A stretch of 64,000 nucleotides of DNA from Nigrospora sphaerica (lineage: Eukaryota > Ascomycota > Sordariomycetes > Amphisphaeriales > Apiosporaceae). Location: assembly GCA_018287875.1 (NCBI GenBank), contig JAGVVL010000009.1, forward strand, positions 4,154,001-4,218,000, written 5' to 3'. Numbering within the stretch: position 1 is the first letter of the stretch; the number at the start of each line of letters is the position of its first letter. Under the pieces are notes generated by a model. It saw only the letters and a list, made by a program, of their open reading frames with translations. It searched no databases and was not told the origin of the DNA. The position numbers and the translations under genes were made by a program. Shown here one piece after another: positions 44,049 through 56,251 of the stretch.

Positions 44049-45921
44049 TTACTGAGGCGCCGGCTCCTGGTCGCCGTTGGCCTCGGGTGCCGGTGAGGCG
44101 GCGGCGGCGGCGGCGGCTCCCTGCTCGCGCGCCATCCGCGCCTCGATCTCGCGGAGCTGCGACTCGCGAGCCAGGAGCTCCTGTCGCTTCTCGTTGATCT
44201 CGCGCTGCACCTTGATCTCGATCTCGCGCAGCTTCTCCTCCTCGCGGCGCAGCTGCTCCTCCTTGAGGCGAACAGACTGCGAGGCGAGGTCCTCGGGGTT
44301 CATCGACGAGTCGCTGTTCCACGTTAGCACCGGTAATTCGCCCAATTCGGGACACAAGGGAGCAACATACACTCCGGCACCACCCTCGACGCTCTTGCTG
44401 AGCTTCTCGGTACGGTAGTTCTCGTACAAGAAGTCGTGGGTGATCTCCTTGAGGTCGGCAAGATGGCTGTGCAGCAGGGCCGACCGAATGGCGAGGAAGT
44501 CCGAGTGGCGAGGGTTATCAACCTCGACAACACCCCAGGGGTACTGACGGGCGCGCACCTTGCGGCCACCAATCTCGACAGCATCCTCGGAGCCGACAAT
44601 AGCAAAGGGCATGAGGCCACGCAGTTCGGCGTTCTCCTCGACAGTATCCTCGTCGTCCTCCTCGATATCGTACGGGAAGTTGTAAACGGGGATGCGGTAG
44701 TGCTCGATATCCTCCATGACCAGCTTCTTGGACTCGGCCAGCTCGGTGGGAGTAAGCGAATCGGCGCGGCCAATGACGGGGATGACGTTGACGCGGGGGG
44801 CGAGACGCTTCATAAGCTCGATGTCGAGTTCACGGAGACTGTGCCCTGTTAGCAATGTCGTGCCGCGCCGGCGACCCGAGGACTACATACCCGTGGCCAG
44901 TGGGGGTAATGAAGTAGAGCATGGCGTGGACACGGTTGTCCCTGAATCTGGGGTTACGCTTAATACGCGACTCCTCGGCCAGAATATCATCATATTGTCT
45001 CTCGAGGTATCCAACGATCTCCGAGAAGCTGCAACCGGGCAATCGTCAGTAATCGGCATACGGGACGTGTAAGTGCCTGACGTACCTCGCTTCATTGTCA
45101 ATCTGGTCGCCGAAGCCGGGCGTGTCGACGATGGTCAGGGAGATACGGGTGCCCTCCTCGTCCAGCTCGAGCTCTGGATACGCGCATTAGCCTCCGTTCG
45201 CCCTGCTAGTGGACCGTTGGTGGACCTACCGACTGTGATGGGCTTGATCTTGACGCCATCCTCGACGTGGGCAGCACCGGCATCGTCTGAGTCCTTGTGG
45301 TTCAGGACGCTCTTGCCGCAGAGGGTGTTGACAAAGGTGGTTCTGCCTGCAGAAGAGCGCATGTGTCAGCAATGCAATTCGTCGGTATCGGGCAGGGCGT
45401 GCTTTGCACAGTCGAGAAGCGGCGGGCAGGAGATCGGGCTTCTGGCCCACGGCCACGGGCGCGTAGGTATTTGTCGTGCTTGGTATTATGATTGGGGCGG
45501 CGGCTGTGCTGCGGTTGCCGGGGCCAGATAGGGGAGCGCGGGGGGCATGTACCTGTTCCTGAGGCGCCGCAGACCATCAGGCAGAACTGAATTCCCTTCT
45601 TCACATTCTTCTTTCGGCGGATCATCTTCTGGGGTGGCATCGCGTCCAGATTAGCAAGGGCTGAACGAGGGAGGCGACCCGCGGGACCGGATGAGCTGGC
45701 AGAAGAAACGATTTGGGGGGGTATGGTAGAGTGAGTGCTTGCAAGTTCACCACGTCGGTTCCATGTGATGCTCAGGGCGTGGAGATAAGGTTCAACGAGG
45801 CTCAGGCGACGTCGACCTTGAGCAGTCGGACCCTTCGCGCCAGCAGAGCCTGGTGTTTGGAATTGGGGGCGTATTAAAGGGGATGGTATGACGGGAGAGT
45901 ACGTACGGCTGGAGAGGACAT
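44049..45921 (-). CDS. CDC11: Septin, Cdc11/AspA type
   Basis: Seven exons: complement(join(44049..44313, 44371..44838, 44891..45028, 45086..45173, 45230..45346, 45553..45660, 45903..45921)), 400 aa. Septins form GTP-binding filaments that act as scaffolds at septa, branch sites and the cell cortex. The GTPase features are KKGIQFCLMVCGASGTGRTT (P-loop), DTPGFGDQIDNE (G3) and GRADSLTPTEL (G4). The ELRGLMPFAIVGS and RQYPWGVVEVDN blocks are septin-specific. A C-terminal coiled coil follows (LKEEQLRREEEKLREIEIKV to QLREIEARMARE). The P-loop has Arg where most GTPases have Lys, as in yeast Cdc11, and the coiled coil also matches Cdc11 best. The first exon (19 bp, MSSPAV) is the weakest part; translation could instead start at the internal MPPQKMIRRKKN. 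Introns are short (52-69 bp) except 206 and 242 bp near the 5' end. Confidence 0.93.
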
Positions 45922-48739
45922 GTTAGACTGCTTCGGCGTAGGGGGCGGCGATCAGATAGAGTAGGACCGGTGGACAGGTCGGCAAGTCGGTCAGGTCAGT
46001 CAAGTCTGGTCGGATCAGGCTCTTCGCGGAAGACGACAAGGTTGAAACGGTTGGCCCGACGTGGGAGGATGGGACGGCAGAAGGGAAGGAGAAATATGAT
46101 GACGGGGCAGAGTTTGGGCCAGAAACGGACGATGGGCTGTCGCTGGCGCAAATTGGGTATCTCGAAAAAAGGGGACCAGGGCGTTTGGGGGTGGGAGATT
46201 TGACTTGGGGGTGGTCAGTTCAAGCGATGCAGTCGCGGTTAGTAGAGGCCACCGAGAGTGGGAGGAGCGGGAGCGGCAGCGGCAGCAAAAGCGGCGCGGC
46301 GGCAGCAGCAGTGGCAGTAACAGCGGTGACAACAGTGGCAGCAACAAACAACCGCATCGAGACGGTAGTGGCAGTGGCAGGGGCAGCGAATAGTGGGAGA
46401 ACCTGGACGCGTGCACGCGAGTGGGTGTTGGGCCAGGTACCTACCTACCTCTACTTCTACCTCACTATGGACGCTAGAGCTTGGTACCCTACCTACTCTT
46501 AGGTACTGAAGCTGGAGCTGTCCCAGCCCAGGGAGAGTCCGCTCCCCCAGCAAACAGGTACCTTACCTCTCTCTTCCTCCAACCCCCATAAACTGCCCAC
46601 CTGAACACGGCAAGGTTGGGATGTACATTGTGCAGTGCCATATGGGTGGTACGTAACGAGAACACGAGCGACCTGCCAGCGACGAGCCACACACAAGCAT
46701 GGGCGCCGTAGGCGATGGACGAGAGAGGGCGACGGACCCCATTCGGATCGACCTGCTGGCCCTGCGGCCTTCTGAACACGCGCGACCAGGCCCCCTCATC
46801 AAGTGCAATTTCACGAGCAGCAGGTCGCCCCGACAGGGGTTCAGGGAAACTGGAGATGGGCGGCGACCATTGGCCCACGGTGGGCATGGCAGACGGGGCA
46901 CGGACGCGTCGAAACCGTCGACAGGCCGCGCTCCGGTCGCTTTCAGTGCAGGGCTCCCAGTCCCTCTGCGCTTGCCCGTGTTCTCCACAAACAACTTCGC
47001 CAATTCAGGGGGGAGCCGCTAGTGCGGGTAGTGTGGGATAGGTGGAAGAGGATGCGCCCGCTGAGCATCATACAGGAACCCCCGTCCGTACATGATCTAT
47101 CAGCACCTTTCTCTACCTGTATACCTTGTGAGCAACAACGGGAGTTGCGTTCGTTAAAACATAACGGACCGGCCGGTGGTTGTGGTTTGCTACTGCGTTG
47201 TTTTCACCGCAGCTCGTCTCCTCCTTGTGAAGGTGTACTATCATCTGCTTGCATTTATATAGACGTCGAGCATGGACATTAGATGCCATTCATACTTAGG
47301 AAGTACCTGACCCAATACCGACCGCAGCCCATACTGCGTACTCCCTATCCGTCTATTCGTGTTCATACGCCATATGATGTACAGCTACTACTCACTCACC
47401 TACCACACGCCACCCCATTGGCATGGCACCGTACGAGGGGCCAAGGCCGCCAGGGTGGTTGTTGCACGCATATTTGTACGCTCTTCCTTCGTTTCTCAGG
47501 ACAAGAAGAGAGACGGGCGTGAACCAGGTGTCATCCGTTATCTGCCCTTTTCCTGTTCGCGCGTCTTCTCTCTCTGCCTAGTCGGTCCCTTCTGCCCGCC
47601 TGCAAGCGTCTGTGCCGCCCCTGCATGGCAACAAGCCGACTCACCAGCCAAAAAGACGGAGGGGCGGGCATTGAAGCTTGAATTAAGTTATTAGTAGGCG
47701 ATTTGGTCTGTGCTGTCGCATCGACCTCCGAGTCACTCGGTTAGTCCAATCAATCACCCGTCGGTCCCCCTCGTCCCCTACGGCATTCCCATCTCTCCAG
47801 TACATTCATTACACATGAGATGCATGAAAAGTGCCACCTAAGCGGGAACCAAAGGATGGCATCCTGGAGGCCGGCCGTCCGTCTTCTGGCAGCTGGCAAC
47901 GCATCCCCGTGATCGGTTCCTATGTGGCTGGCTTTATTCCCACCATCCAGCCCCTCTCCCTCTCCTCCTCTCTTAAGCTATGCGATGCCCGCCACAGCAA
48001 CCTTGGGGAGGCTGCATTTCCATGCTACTTACTACCTTTGAGGTACCTCTGTGCTCAACAGTACTGGGTAGTGGACTTCCCTATCCCACCCGTTCGCTAA
48101 TTGCAAGCTGAGGGAGGTCCTGCCTGGTCCCTCCATCGCTGTACTCGTGACGTGACGACCCGCTTCTGTTAGAGACTCTGCCAACGACCGACCAAACGCC
48201 AGCTTGCCCATTTCGGACCTTTCCATATTGCTGCTTCACTCTTGGTTGCGTACTATATAACTGAACCACCCCCGATCCCCGGTCCGCTGCTGCGCCTTCA
48301 GCCGTGTGGGGGTGAATTGATCGCGACCTGCTCGGTTTCCGATTCGCACACTTCGTCTGCCGCCGGCACCGGCAGACCACCCCGACCGAGGTTGACTGGT
48401 CGTCTCGTCTTGTCTCGGACGTGAAGGCGGAAGGAAACTGGTCTCGTCCAGGTTCCAGGGCTTACACGCGGTGTCTAGCCGTCGCGTCCAGTCCCCCCGC
48501 CGCCATCCCAGCTCCGGACAGGCTGAACTGCAGCCTTCCCATACTTTCCGTGATCCCATCCCGCTAGGCAGCCAGCCATGATTTGATCCGTCGCCGGGCC
48601 GCCTTTTCATCCCCAAGACCCTCGATCCCACCGCTGTGGTAGCCCACCCCTCTTCCCCTTTGCCAGGCCGACCTAACCCCCCCCCCCCCCCCCGACCTGC
48701 GCGATCCGGCCCCTGCACGGCGCCGCGAGCCCGCCCATC
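45922..48739. other. Long divergent intergenic region CDC11 / HSV2
   Basis: About 2.8 kb between two divergent starts. It contains Gly/Ser-codon-like GGCAGC runs near 46260-46390 and a 17-base C run at 48677-48693. No protein family or RNA gene is recognised. Both promoters and probably long leaders lie here. Confidence 0.4.
48677..48693. repeat. C17 homopolymer in the HSV2 leader
   Basis: Seventeen consecutive C residues lie about 46 bases upstream of the HSV2 start codon. Such runs are prone to length error in sequencing; this one is outside coding sequence. Confidence 0.9.
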
Positions 48740-50084
48740 ATGAACACTCGGCCGAAGATCGCGGCGTCCAACGAGCCCGCCGTGCTGTCCGTCGCCTTCA
48801 ACAACGACGCCAGCCGCTTCAGCGTGGGCCTCAACAACGGCTTCAACAGTACGTGCCGCCGCCGGGAAGCCTGGCGATGCGCCCTGGTCGCCCTCCCGCT
48901 TCCCCGGCGGGCGCCATCGTCCCGCCTCGCCCGATGACATCACCGGCTGACCTGGGCTCGCAGTATTCACTTCCCGCACCTGCACTTTGCAGGCGTCGCG
49001 CGACTTCAACGCCGGCCTGGCGCTGGTCCAGATGATGGGCAATGCTAACTACCTGGCTCTGGTGGGCGGCGGCCGATCGCCCAAGTTCCCCCAGAACAAG
49101 GTCATCATCTGGGACGACAGCAAGGGCAAGGTGGCGCTCGAGATCACGACGCTGACGGCGGTGCGCGGCGTGCAGATCTCCAAGTCGCGCGTCGTCGTCG
49201 TGCTGCAGAACAGCGTGCGCGTCTACGCCTTCGAGAAGCAGCCCAAGCAGCTGGCCAAGTACGAGACGGCCGACAACTTGCTGGGCCTGTGTGCCCTCAG
49301 CGACCGCTGGCTCGTCTTCCCGGGCCAAACGGCCGGCCAGGTCCAGGTCGTCGAGCTCGCCACCGACAACGTGAGCATCATTCCCGCCCACACGGGCCGC
49401 CTGCAGGCGCTGCAACTCTCGGCCGACGGCGAGCTGCTCGCCACGGCCAGCGAGAAGGGCACCCTCGTACGCATCTTCACCACCAGCTCGTGCGCCAAGG
49501 TTGCCGAGCGCCGCCGCGGCAGCGAGTTTGCCGCCATCTACTCGTTGCGCTTCAGCCCCAGCGGCCGCATGCTCGCCTGCACGAGCGCCAAGGGGAGCCT
49601 GCACATTTTCGACGTCCCCGGGCCCGGCCGGAAGACGAGCGGCAGCGGCCACGGACACGGCCCGTCCAGCCCCGGCGCCGCAGGTAGCGGTGGGGGAGGC
49701 GGCCAGAACCGCGCGACGTCGCCGCACTCTCCGGGAGCCGCCATCGGGGCGAGCGGCAGCACCCCTACAGACGCCACCAACCGATGGGGATTCCTGTCCA
49801 ACATCCCCTGGGGCCCCTTCTCCGACGTCTACTCGTTCACGTCGACGCGCTTCGAGGTCGGCGACGACATGGGCGCCTCGGCTGCCGACGGCATGGCCGA
49901 CGCCGCCGCCGTGCTCGGCACCACGCGGCCCATCAAGGGCGTCATCGGCTGGATCGACGAGGATAGCCTGCTAGTCGTCGGCGCCGGCCGCGACGCGCGC
50001 TGGGAGAAATTTGTCCTTGTCGATGGCGACGAAGGCAGCAAGGTTGTGGTCCGCGAGGGCTGGAAACGCTACTTGGGGAACTAG
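48740..50084 (+). CDS. HSV2: PROPPIN WD-repeat protein, HSV2 / SVP1-like protein 2
   Basis: join(48740..48848, 48964..50084), 409 aa. The chain starts MNTRPKIAASNEPAVLSVAF and, after a 115-bp intron, reads IFTSRTCTLQASRDFNAGLA, LALVGGGRSPKFPQNKVIIW and IIPAHTGRLQALQLSADGEL, the WD-like blades of the PROPPIN (Atg18/WIPI) family. The phosphoinositide-binding L/F-RRG motif appears as AERRRGSEFAAIYSL, with both Arg kept but the hydrophobic residue replaced by Arg. The order and wording of the blades match fungal SVP1-like protein 2 (Hsv2). Hsv2 binds PtdIns3P on endosomal/vacuolar membranes and helps micro-autophagy of the nucleus in yeast. A Gly/Ser/His-rich insertion (about residues 265-310) lies in a surface loop. 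Atg18 and Atg21 are less likely because the early GGGRSPKFPQNKV block is WIPI3/4-like. Confidence 0.88.
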
Positions 50085-50544
50085 TGATTTTCACCCGCGG
50101 CTACACGCGCGGCATCTCTTGGGGGCCGCCCGGCCCCAAAATGGAAGAAAGGAGGAAACAAGGGGAAGCTAGAGGAGGATACAGGAAAGACTTCCCCGTC
50201 GCCCAAGTCCGGGTTGGTTCATGGCGGCTCTTTGTCGATTTGTGGCATGCGCAAGGCGTCGGGTGTTCTTATTTGACTACGGATTACGGTTTATACTGCT
50301 TTAGGATTGCGAGGTCAGGGAACATCTTTCTAGGGCCTACGGGGAATTGGATGGTTGCGCGCTATGGGAGTCAGGGAGGCGACGCCGCGGGAGGGGGGGA
50401 CGGGGGGGGGGGGGGGGAAGGAAACCAGCTGGTCGGAAGAAAGAAGCATTGCGTGGTATGGGTATTCTATGACTGGCAAGGGGATTTGTTTTGTAAAGCG
50501 ATTAGACCGTGATAATCACATCATCATGATCCCTCTTATCATCG
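50085..50544. other. Tail-to-tail gap HSV2 / IST3
   Basis: A 460-bp gap between convergent genes, containing both 3' UTRs and a run of 16 G at 50402-50417. No other feature is seen. Confidence 0.5.
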
Positions 50545-51693
50545 TCACCTCTCCCGGTGCGGGCGCGGCGATCGGCTCCGACTTCTCCGCCGGCTCTTGC
50601 CGTGTCTGTCCTCCTCGGGGCTGCGGTCTCGTCGGTGCGGGCGCCGCCGGCCGTCGCCGTCGTCGCCATCGCCGTGGTCGCGCTCCCGCTCTCTGCGCTC
50701 GCGGGGCCGGTCATCATCGCCGCGGTCTTTCCGACTGCGGTGCCGGTCGTCGTCGACGCGGTCTTTCCGACTATGGTGCCGATCGTTGTCGCCGCGGTCT
50801 CTCTGACTGTCCCGCTCCCGCCTCTCTCCGGCGCGGTCCTCGTCGTCGTCGTGGTGTCTTCGGCTGCGGTGTCTATCCCGATCCCGATCCCGATCCCGGT
50901 CCCGCGCCTCGGGTGTAGCGTCTCTCTTGCCATCCTCAGCCTTGGGCGTCTCGTCGCGCCGTGATCGCTTGCTCGGCCCCCTGTCGCGGCGTTCTTTGTC
51001 GTCGGCCTCATTGTCATCGCGGCGGGGCTTGTGATGACTGCTGCGGTGGTGGTGGCGATGTCCGTGCTTGTGTTTCCGGTCCTTCTTCTCGTGCTTCTGC
51101 AGTGCCAGCTCGACCTCCTTCTTCTTCTCCTCGATCAGAAAGGCCTTCATGGGGTCGTCGTCGTCGTGCTCGTTCATGAGACGGGCGAGCTCGCGCTCCT
51201 CGGGGAGGACGGGGCGGGGCGGCGGGGGGGTCCCGTCGTCGTCGCTGCCGTCCGTGTCCATGGCGTCGGGATCGCGGCTGGTGGTGGCCTTTTCGCGGCG
51301 CACCATGTCCTCCCAGGCGACGCGGCACTCATCGGGGTCCTCGTCGTCGCGCGGCTGGTAGCGGGCGTGGTCGACACGCAGCAGGCGGCCGCCGACCTCG
51401 GCACCGGCGAGGTTGTCGACGGCGAGGTCGCAGCTGCGCTGGTCCTCGTACTTGAGCCAGCCGAAGCCGCGCGACTTACCCGTCTCCTTGTCGCGCATCA
51501 GCTTGAGGTAGACGGGCTCGCCGAACTGGCTGAAGATGGTCAGCACGTCGCCCTCGGACAGCGAGAAGGGCAGGCCGCCGAACGACACAAAGGCCGTGTC
51601 GCGGTAGTCGGCGTGCCACGACGCGCCCGGCGCGAAGATGCCCGCCTCCAGCTCCCGCTTGTTCAGCGTCTGGATGCTGCGAATCGAATTCAT
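50545..51693 (-). CDS. IST3: Splicing factor Ist3/Snu17 (RBMX2), RES complex RRM subunit
   Basis: Intronless, 382 aa. The N-terminus MNSIRSIQTLNKRELEAGIF and the block SWHADYRDTAFVSFGGLPF are characteristic of Ist3/Snu17. One RRM (about 33-110) shows RNP2 (FVSFGGL) and RNP1 (KSRGFGWLKY), ending GGRLLRVDHARYQPRDDED. Ist3 is the central subunit of the RES complex (with Bud13 and Pml1), which joins the activated spliceosome and helps retain and splice pre-mRNA in the nucleus. After about residue 200 the protein is a long low-complexity tail of Arg, Asp, His, Lys and Ser with many RDRDRD and DDDRHRSRKDRGDD repeats. The yeast protein is much shorter, but fungal relatives often carry a charged tail. 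The tail DNA is built of repeats, so its exact length could vary or be misassembled. Confidence 0.92.
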   Translation of the reverse strand: MNSIRSIQTLNKRELEAGIFAPGASWHADYRDTAFVSFGGLPFSLSEGDVLTIFSQFGEPVYLKLMRDKETGKSRGFGWLKYEDQRSCDLAVDNLAGAEVGGRLLRVDHARYQPRDDEDPDECRVAWEDMVRREKATTSRDPDAMDTDGSDDDGTPPPPRPVLPEERELARLMNEHDDDDPMKAFLIEEKKKEVELALQKHEKKDRKHKHGHRHHHRSSHHKPRRDDNEADDKERRDRGPSKRSRRDETPKAEDGKRDATPEARDRDRDRDRDRHRSRRHHDDDEDRAGERRERDSQRDRGDNDRHHSRKDRVDDDRHRSRKDRGDDDRPRERRERERDHGDGDDGDGRRRPHRRDRSPEEDRHGKSRRRSRSRSPRPHRER

Positions 51694-53004
51694 CGTCGAG
51701 GGAGGACGGGCGAGGTCGTCGTCGCCCGAGGGACGGGGGGCTGGAGGCGAAGATCGAATGGAGGGTGGGTGGGAAGCTGGGGAAGGGAAAAGCAGAGGTA
51801 CTTTATTGCTTGCCGCAAGGCTGTTGGGTGCGCAATTGTTAGGAATACGTCAGTCCACCAGCCCACGCGTCCGAAAAATGTTTAGCGTGACGATGAATGC
51901 CCGCGGAAAGATCAGCGCACTTTGTACAACACACTATCCCGTGGTTTGATCCGCCCCCTAACTTGACTTTGTTCTGTTACCGCATCCATGCCATACCTCC
52001 ATGTGCATGATGATTGCACCGCCGTCCGTCGTGCGCCGGTCCCGTTTGCCGTAGTTTCAACCTTCTACTAAATCGCATACTGAGCTGGGACACCTGAGGC
52101 CCCAATCAGAGATGGCCGTTACAGCACCTACTGCCGTTATGGACCCGTCACAGGCGAGCAGCCACAGGCCACCTGCAGGTGGGGCTTATCGTCGGGCCGT
52201 CACCTGTCAAATCTCTTACGAGCTGCCAGGGTCAGCAGGGCCCCCAATCAACAGGCGGACAGCGCCAGTTTGCGGGAAGCTCCAAGGGGTCTCCCCTACA
52301 TGGGACACGGCCTTGGGGGCCGGTCGGGGCACGCATGTCCCTTCTTAACTACTGGACTTCTTCTCTAGGTCTTAGCCTGGATGTACTCGGTAGGTACTGC
52401 GACTGGTGCTGCAAGCCCAAGAGTCTTGGCCCCCTGACGACTGTGACCGAACGGGACGGGCGAAGAATGAAAAAGTAGATGCCGTAGCGTAGTTGTCGTA
52501 TCCGACCCTCAGAGGCCAGGTCGGTCTGGTGAGGCTACGAGACATTGATCAATCCTCTCCCCGTCTTTCTCGCCTGCGACTCCGCCTCTGGATTCTCCTT
52601 CGGTTTTGGTCCCGACGAAACTCTCGCGCGCCCCCGCTGCCCGACTGCTGGGGCCTGACGTATAATTTTCCGAGGCTGCTTTGTGTGAAGGTAGGAGGCA
52701 TAGAGAGAGACCGAGAGAGTGTGCGAGAGAGTGTGTGCGAAAAAAGAAACAGAGATAAAAAGAGAGAGACTCGCTCGACGGCTTGGCCCCCCGGTAACGC
52801 GCGCCTTTCGTGCGTCCCATACTAAAGCCGGCTGGTCGGTCGTGGACGCGTTGCTCGGTTGACCTCCCATCTCGGAGCTAGCCAACAAGTCGCTGTGTCC
52901 GCATCCGCATCCCAATCAATCAGTCTCTCCTGCCACTGCCACTCGCACTCCTGCTCTCCCTTCCTCCTCCCAATGCTGCACGCCGCCCCGCGACAGAGCC
53001 CAAG
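51694..53004. other. Divergent intergenic region IST3 / dynein light intermediate chain
   Basis: About 1.3 kb between divergent starts. There is a GA/TG-rich purine tract near 52700-52765 on the + strand. No coding or RNA gene is recognised. Confidence 0.4.
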
Positions 53005-54944
53005 ATGACGGCCAACGCCAACCGCTTCTCGACCTACACCTCCACCTCGGTCGGCTCCGGGTCCGACGGCAAGAATGGCGACCAGAAGAAGGACATGTGG
53101 AGTTCGATGCTGGACTCGGTCGCCAGCGGCAAGCGGTTACCGGAGAAGAACATGCTGGTGCTCGGTACGGGGACCCGTGGCCGCCGCCACCAGCGCGGCG
53201 AGCACACAACACGACACGGCTGACGTCGGGATTTTTCTGTAGGAGGCTCGGTCGAATCCCAGCGGGACTTCCTCGACGCCTTGTCGAGCCGCGAGTTGCG
53301 CCGGAACCAGTCCAGACACCACCAGAAACTCGCCCCCATTGCCAACAGCTTCGCCCTCGGCTACACATACTACGACGTCCTCGATGCCGACCAGGACGGT
53401 AAGCCTCGCCGCCCTTGTCCCCCGCCGTCGCCCGCCTGCTAACGCCCGCCCGTCTCTCCCCCCCCCCCCACCTGCAGACATCCTGGCGCGCGTCTCGCTG
53501 TATCTCCTCTCGACCCCGTCACCGTCCTTCGCCTCGCTCCTCAAGCCCCTCCTCACGCCGCAATCGATACCCCACACGCTAATAGTAATCCTGCTCGACT
53601 GGACCCAGCCATGGTCGTGGATGCGCCAACTGCGCGAGTGGATGCAGCTGCTCCGCAAGGTCATCTCGTCGCTGAGCCTCGAGTGCAAGGATGTCATGGA
53701 GGAGGTCATGAACAGCTGGGAAGACCGAGGCCGCGGTGGCAGCACCATCAACCTGGACGGCACCGGGGCCGTGCCGACCGAGGGGGACGTACCCATCCCC
53801 CGGGGTCCCGGCGAGTGGGATGAAGGCTTGGGACTGCCTATGTGCGTGGTGTGCCAGAACGTATGCGGATGCCCCCTTGCCCCGCGGAACCAGGCCCGCG
53901 AGTCACGCTGACACATTGCTCCCAGGCCGAGCGCATAGACTACCTGGAGAAGTCGCAGGGCTGGAAGGAGGAGAAGTTTGACTTGGTGCTCCAGTACCTG
54001 CGCACCGTGCTCTTGAAACGTGGGTAACCGCCCGCTGCCCGCTACCGGGCCCTTCCCGCTGACCCCTTGACAGACGGCGCGTCCCTCATCTATACGGCCC
54101 CGACCATGGAAGGGCCTCTGCAAAGCCTGGTACACGCCAGCCTCGGCATCCACTCGCTGCTCAAACGACAGCCGCTCAAGCACAACGTCATCGACAGAGA
54201 CAAGATTGTGGTGCCCCCCAACTGGGACTCGTGGGCCAAGGTGCGCGTGCTGCGAGACGGATTCGACGCCGAGGCCGTCAGCACCGGGTGGGGGATCGAC
54301 CTGGACCACGACTTCACGCGAGCCAGGGCCAATGGCGTCAGCCGGAAACCCGATGCCCACGACGCCGCCGCCGAGACCAACGGGGACGAGCACACGGGCG
54401 ACGATGTCGAGGTGGAAGAGCCCGAGGGCTCGGCTGTGGTCATGTACGAGTCACAGATTCAAGACACCAGCCTCGACGCTCTGCAGTTCGCCCAACAAGA
54501 AAAGTCGACGAACAAGCTCGAGGTCAAACCGGTCGACATACAAACCTTCCTCGCCGAGCAGATACCACGACTCGCCGCCGAGAAGAAGGCGGACGAGCAG
54601 GCAGGCCGCGATTACCAGCAGGCCAGCGGGCCGGACGAGGTCATCAGCGAGCATATCGGGCCAGTGCAGTTCAACATGGGCGGAATCCAGGTGGATGCCG
54701 ATAACATTGTGCAGCGGCTTAAGGTCAGACAGTTTGTACGTGGCCCAGTGTTGAGGACGGCAGCTAACAACAGACACAGGACCGCCAGGCGTACGGCCAG
54801 TCGCCCGAACCCGCCCCTGCGGAAGAGGAGGAAACGGAGTCGGACTCCAAACACGGCGTTCCCGAGACAGACAGGCTCGCCCAATTCTTTGGTAGCCTGA
54901 TGAACCGGAAACCTCCCTCGGCTGCTGGCGGTGCCACCAAATAG
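53005..54944 (+). CDS. Cytoplasmic dynein light intermediate chain
   Basis: Six exons: join(53005..53164, 53243..53398, 53478..53860, 53926..54019, 54074..54735, 54780..54944), 539 aa. The light intermediate chain binds the dynein heavy chain through a Ras-like N-terminal domain and links cargo adaptors through its C-terminal part, supporting retrograde transport and nuclear movement in hyphae. Visible blocks are KKDMWSSMLDSVASGKRLPE, the degenerate P-loop VLGGSVESQRDFL, TYYDVLD, HTLIVILLDWTQPWSWMRQL, the RIDYLEKSQGWKEEKFDLVL segment, HGASLIYTAPT, and PPNWDSWAKVRVLRDGFD, all typical of fungal DLIC. The P-loop lacks the usual GKT, as in other fungal members. The C-terminal third is charged and disordered, ending QFFGSLMNRKPP. 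Every intron phase agrees (1, 1, 0, 1, 0). Confidence 0.93.
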
Positions 54945-56251
54945 CGGCAGGCACGCGGAACGACAGAAACGAGCGGTACCGCACGCGGGAACGCCTAAAT
55001 ATACAGAGACGGGGAAGAGGAGGGCGTGAGCTCGCCGAGCCGAGAGCATCAGTGAAGCGGGCCCAGAACCGACGGCCATAGTGCCTAGGCGGACCGTAGA
55101 CGGGCGCGGCTTGGGCTGTTCCCACGATGAGCGCTCACAGCAGACCAGTGACCAGACCGTTTCTGGATGCGGAGTTGACGAGTATGAGTGTATGGCAGCC
55201 GACGAAGTGACGGGAACGCGAGAGGCAAGACGGTTTTGCCCAAGGCTTGTACGTATGCACGTCAGGCCGTGGAGGACAGAGTAGATCAGATACCCCGCAG
55301 AGATGTCAATCAACCGATTGCAGCAGTCGGCACGGGTTGATGCGACGTCAGGTGTGCTTACGAGCCAACAAGCCAGGGTTAGCTGTGTCCCCTCGGCCCA
55401 GCTTCACAGGCCGAGATGAGCGCCTAGCAGATGACGGCCCGAGAGCGGTACCCGGGGAACCGACGGCGCGGGGAATGAAGAGCTTCGCAAAGGGTCCCTC
55501 GCACCGCATGTGATGCACGAGCGGGGAACAACCGACGTACTACCACGAGACGTGGTCGGCGGACGTGGCATGCTTGACGGGAAACGTTTGCGGCCTGAAC
55601 CTCTCGGGCCCCCGGGCCTGAGTGAATTCTTCTGGTTTCGGGTGGGCTCCACGGGAACTTCCGTCGCGTTTAACGTCGGGGAACGGGAACGGGACCTATG
55701 GAGCTCGGCTTCCTCGAGAATGCACGAGATAGGTAAAAGAGTGTCAAATTACAGCATGCTCGTTGTGCCGCTGTGGCTTCGCGACGGCGGTTTCCTGCTA
55801 GACACCTGGTGTGGCCCTAGAGCAGGGGCGCCTGATATCGGGTTACCGATGCTACAGATGGCCGCAGAGGTAGGACCGATAATCCGCCGCAACCGAGCAG
55901 CCGTGCAGGATGGCCTGCAGGAGACGGCGCGGCTACAGGCGGGGAACCACCACCACCGAAGGCCGCAACAGCAGCAGCACCGCCACCAACAACACCATGG
56001 GTGACGCTTGTCGGGCTTCGGGCGGGGAAAGAGGCCCTTGAGACCGGAGAAGGGGGGACCTGGGGAGGGGAGGGGTGGCAGGGGGGGGACACGTGTGTTC
56101 ACTGAAAGGAGGGGAGGCAAGAGGGGGGGTAACAACTTGTCCTCCGTCCCGTGAGGAGCCCGATCAAGAAGAAAGAAAGGCAGGAACTACGAAGTCACCG
56201 ACTTGCCAGAGCCGTTTTCAACCATCGTCGTCTGCCAGTGCAGTGCCCACC
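54945..56251. other. Gene-free stretch before the biotin cluster
   Basis: About 1.3 kb between DLIC and BIO2. An open frame at 55510-56004 (+) ends in His/Gln-rich low complexity and resembles nothing known, so it is not called. The final part is the BIO2 promoter and leader. Confidence 0.4.

Noticed and set aside
55510..56004. 164-codon open frame before BIO2
   Set aside because: It ends in a His/Gln-rich low-complexity run, has no family match and overlaps the likely BIO2 promoter.
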